This document shows, in pieces, positions 5,409-6,123 of a stretch of 6,123 bases of DNA (its first letter is position 1; every line of letters begins with the position of its first letter). Where the stretch lies: the NCBI GenBank assembly GCA_015487905.1, contig WFOX01000068.1, positions 1 to 6,123 on the forward strand, given 5' to 3'. The position numbers were made by a program, and so were the translations under genes. This stretch comes from Mariprofundales bacterium. Its GTDB lineage: Bacteria > Pseudomonadota > Zetaproteobacteria > Mariprofundales > S012-25. Below the pieces are notes generated by a model. It did not search any database and was not told the DNA's origin. It was given only the letters and a program-made list of their open reading frames with translations.

Positions 5409-6032
5409 GTGCTGGATTGGCTCGTAATCACGCATGGCTCCACGGCCGGCCGCAAGGCATATGCGCCGCTGGTGGACGGATTGTGCCAGAGGCTCAAGGC
5501 CCGCATTGGGCTTGCCACATTGGAAGATCTGCAAGCAGAGGTGCCGCAGGCGCAGCGCGCCATGGCGCTTTTGCTATGTGCAGGCGGGCACATCGCGGAG
5601 GCGGAGGCGCTTGCGGCGCGGGCGCAGGCGCGCTTTTGCGGTGCGCCGCCGGCGGAGCTTGTGGCCCAAAGCGCTGTGGCAAGCGCCCAAGCCGCATTCG
5701 GCCGGCGCACGGCCGTCTTGTTTCTCGTGCATGACTGGCAACATTGCGAGGCGCTGATCGCAGCGCTTTATGCGCATACGCGCATTTTCAGTTATCCCGT
5801 GATTGCCGCTTGGCACGGCAAGCCTGCGCTTGCGCGCATCCTTGCGCGTTGGCGCGAGGAGGAGGGCAAGCCCTTGGCCGTGCAGCCCGTGTTCGTTGCC
5901 GAGGGGGCATGGCGGGAAGGGCTTATAGCGGCTGCGCAACAGGCGGGGGTTGAGCTTGCGATCGGCAAGCCGCTTGCCGAGCACGAGACATTTCTCGCAT
6001 CCTTGGCGGGATGGATGCAGGAGGTGGGATGA
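5409..6032 (+). CDS. Probable CbiX-like (sirohydrochlorin chelatase family) protein, two-domain
   Basis: The product has 207 residues and no signal peptide or membrane segment, so it is probably cytoplasmic. The N-terminal half starts with a beta-strand plus HGS (LVITHGS, His9) and later has LLLCAGGHIAEAEALA (54-69, His61), which resembles the 'HGS ... PLFL..GGH...DIP' metal-site pattern of CbiX/SirB chelatases that insert cobalt or iron into sirohydrochlorin. The 52-residue gap between these histidines is shorter than in classical CbiX. The second half (about 102-207) seems to be a diverged copy: LFLVHDW, then GKPALARILARW and VQPVFVAEGAWREGL echo the same layout, but no His sits at the GGH position. 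The start is GTG with GGGGAGG (5398-5404) only 4 bases upstream. It lies behind the terminator and overlaps the next gene. The family call is by motif only; substrate and activity are unknown. Confidence 0.6.
   Translation: MLDWLVITHGSTAGRKAYAPLVDGLCQRLKARIGLATLEDLQAEVPQAQRAMALLLCAGGHIAEAEALAARAQARFCGAPPAELVAQSAVASAQAAFGRRTAVLFLVHDWQHCEALIAALYAHTRIFSYPVIAAWHGKPALARILARWREEEGKPLAVQPVFVAEGAWREGLIAAAQQAGVELAIGKPLAEHETFLASLAGWMQEVG
6019..6026 (+). promoter_or_regulatory. Shine-Dalgarno AGGAGGTG for the last gene
   Basis: AGGAGGTG lies at the end of the CbiX-like gene. The core GGAGG ends at 6024, which is 7 bases from the ATG at 6032 and 4 bases from the ATG at 6029. The spacing favours 6032 as the start of the downstream gene. 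Confidence 0.75.
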
Positions 6033-6123
6033 TGCCGATGGTGCAGCCTTACAAGCGCCATGCGATTCTTTGCGTAGGAGTAAGCTGCGGCGAGAACATG
6101 CCGCTGTTGCAGTATCTCAAAAA
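6032..6123 (+). CDS. Probable thioredoxin-fold [2Fe-2S] ferredoxin, N-terminal fragment
   Basis: Thirty codons are visible before the window ends: MPMVQPYKRHAILCVGVSC, then GENMPLLQYLK. The KRHAILC....C stretch followed by a helix ending in LK matches the start of thioredoxin-like [2Fe-2S] ferredoxin-domain proteins, which typically read 'RHvlVCtGp.C......l...Lk', with the first two cluster cysteines in a C-x4-C spacing (here Cys14 and Cys19). The two remaining cysteines would lie beyond the window. The gene overlaps the CbiX-like gene by one base (TGATG; the ATG at 6029 is an alternative) and has a strong Shine-Dalgarno, so the two are co-expressed. A redox partner or Fe-S helper for the upstream protein is inferred, not shown. 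Too little is visible for certainty. Confidence 0.55.
   Translation, partial: MPMVQPYKRHAILCVGVSCGENMPLLQYLK

Noticed and set aside
5335..5427. 30-codon open frame starting at the ATG just after rplQ
   Set aside because: It runs through the terminator hairpin and into the next gene's start, has no clear Shine-Dalgarno, and its product is unlike anything recognisable.

Overview
This window is the distal part of a bacterial ribosomal-protein supercluster (end of the spc operon plus the alpha operon), followed by a short accessory transcription unit. Every gene reads on the + strand. In order: the 3' end of rplO (L15), secY, adk, infA, rpmJ, an 80-base gap with a weak candidate promoter, rpsM, rpsK, rpsD, rpoA, rplQ, a strong intrinsic terminator, a gene for a CbiX-like (sirohydrochlorin chelatase family) protein, and the first 30 codons of a gene that looks like a thioredoxin-fold [2Fe-2S] ferredoxin. 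No stretch without a gene exceeds about 80 bases. I see no tRNA or rRNA gene, insertion sequence or CRISPR array.

Organism: a GC-rich bacterium, probably Gram-negative. SecY and the RNA polymerase alpha subunit read as proteobacterial-like. rpsD lies inside the alpha operon, unlike in Bacillus or typical alphaproteobacteria. adk lies between secY and infA, unlike in E. coli and typical betaproteobacteria. S4 carries four metal-ligand cysteines, which the E. coli and typical betaproteobacterial forms lack. Together these fit a deltaproteobacterial-type or related deep-branching lineage better than a beta- or gammaproteobacterium. This is an inference from gene order and residues, and I cannot name the genus.

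The conserved block is tightly packed. rplO/secY are 3 bases apart, secY/adk overlap at GTGA, and adk/infA overlap at TGATG. The other genes are 3 to 80 bases apart and mostly have clear Shine-Dalgarno sequences. It couples ribosome assembly (L15, L36, S13, S11, S4, L17), translation initiation (IF-1), the transcription core (alpha), membrane protein export (SecY) and adenylate balance (Adk). A 12-bp hairpin with a T tract ends this unit right after rplQ.

The least ordinary part is what follows: the two-gene unit (5409 onward) of a degenerate two-domain CbiX-like protein and a probable [2Fe-2S] ferredoxin, translationally coupled and starting right at the foot of the terminator. Smaller oddities are a Met at the usual AMP-contacting Thr of adenylate kinase, a one-residue deletion in a conserved S11 loop, a strong excess of the hexamer CTTGCG, and GTG starts in five of the genes. 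I found no clear evidence of a wholly new system; the chelatase/ferredoxin pair is the best lead.
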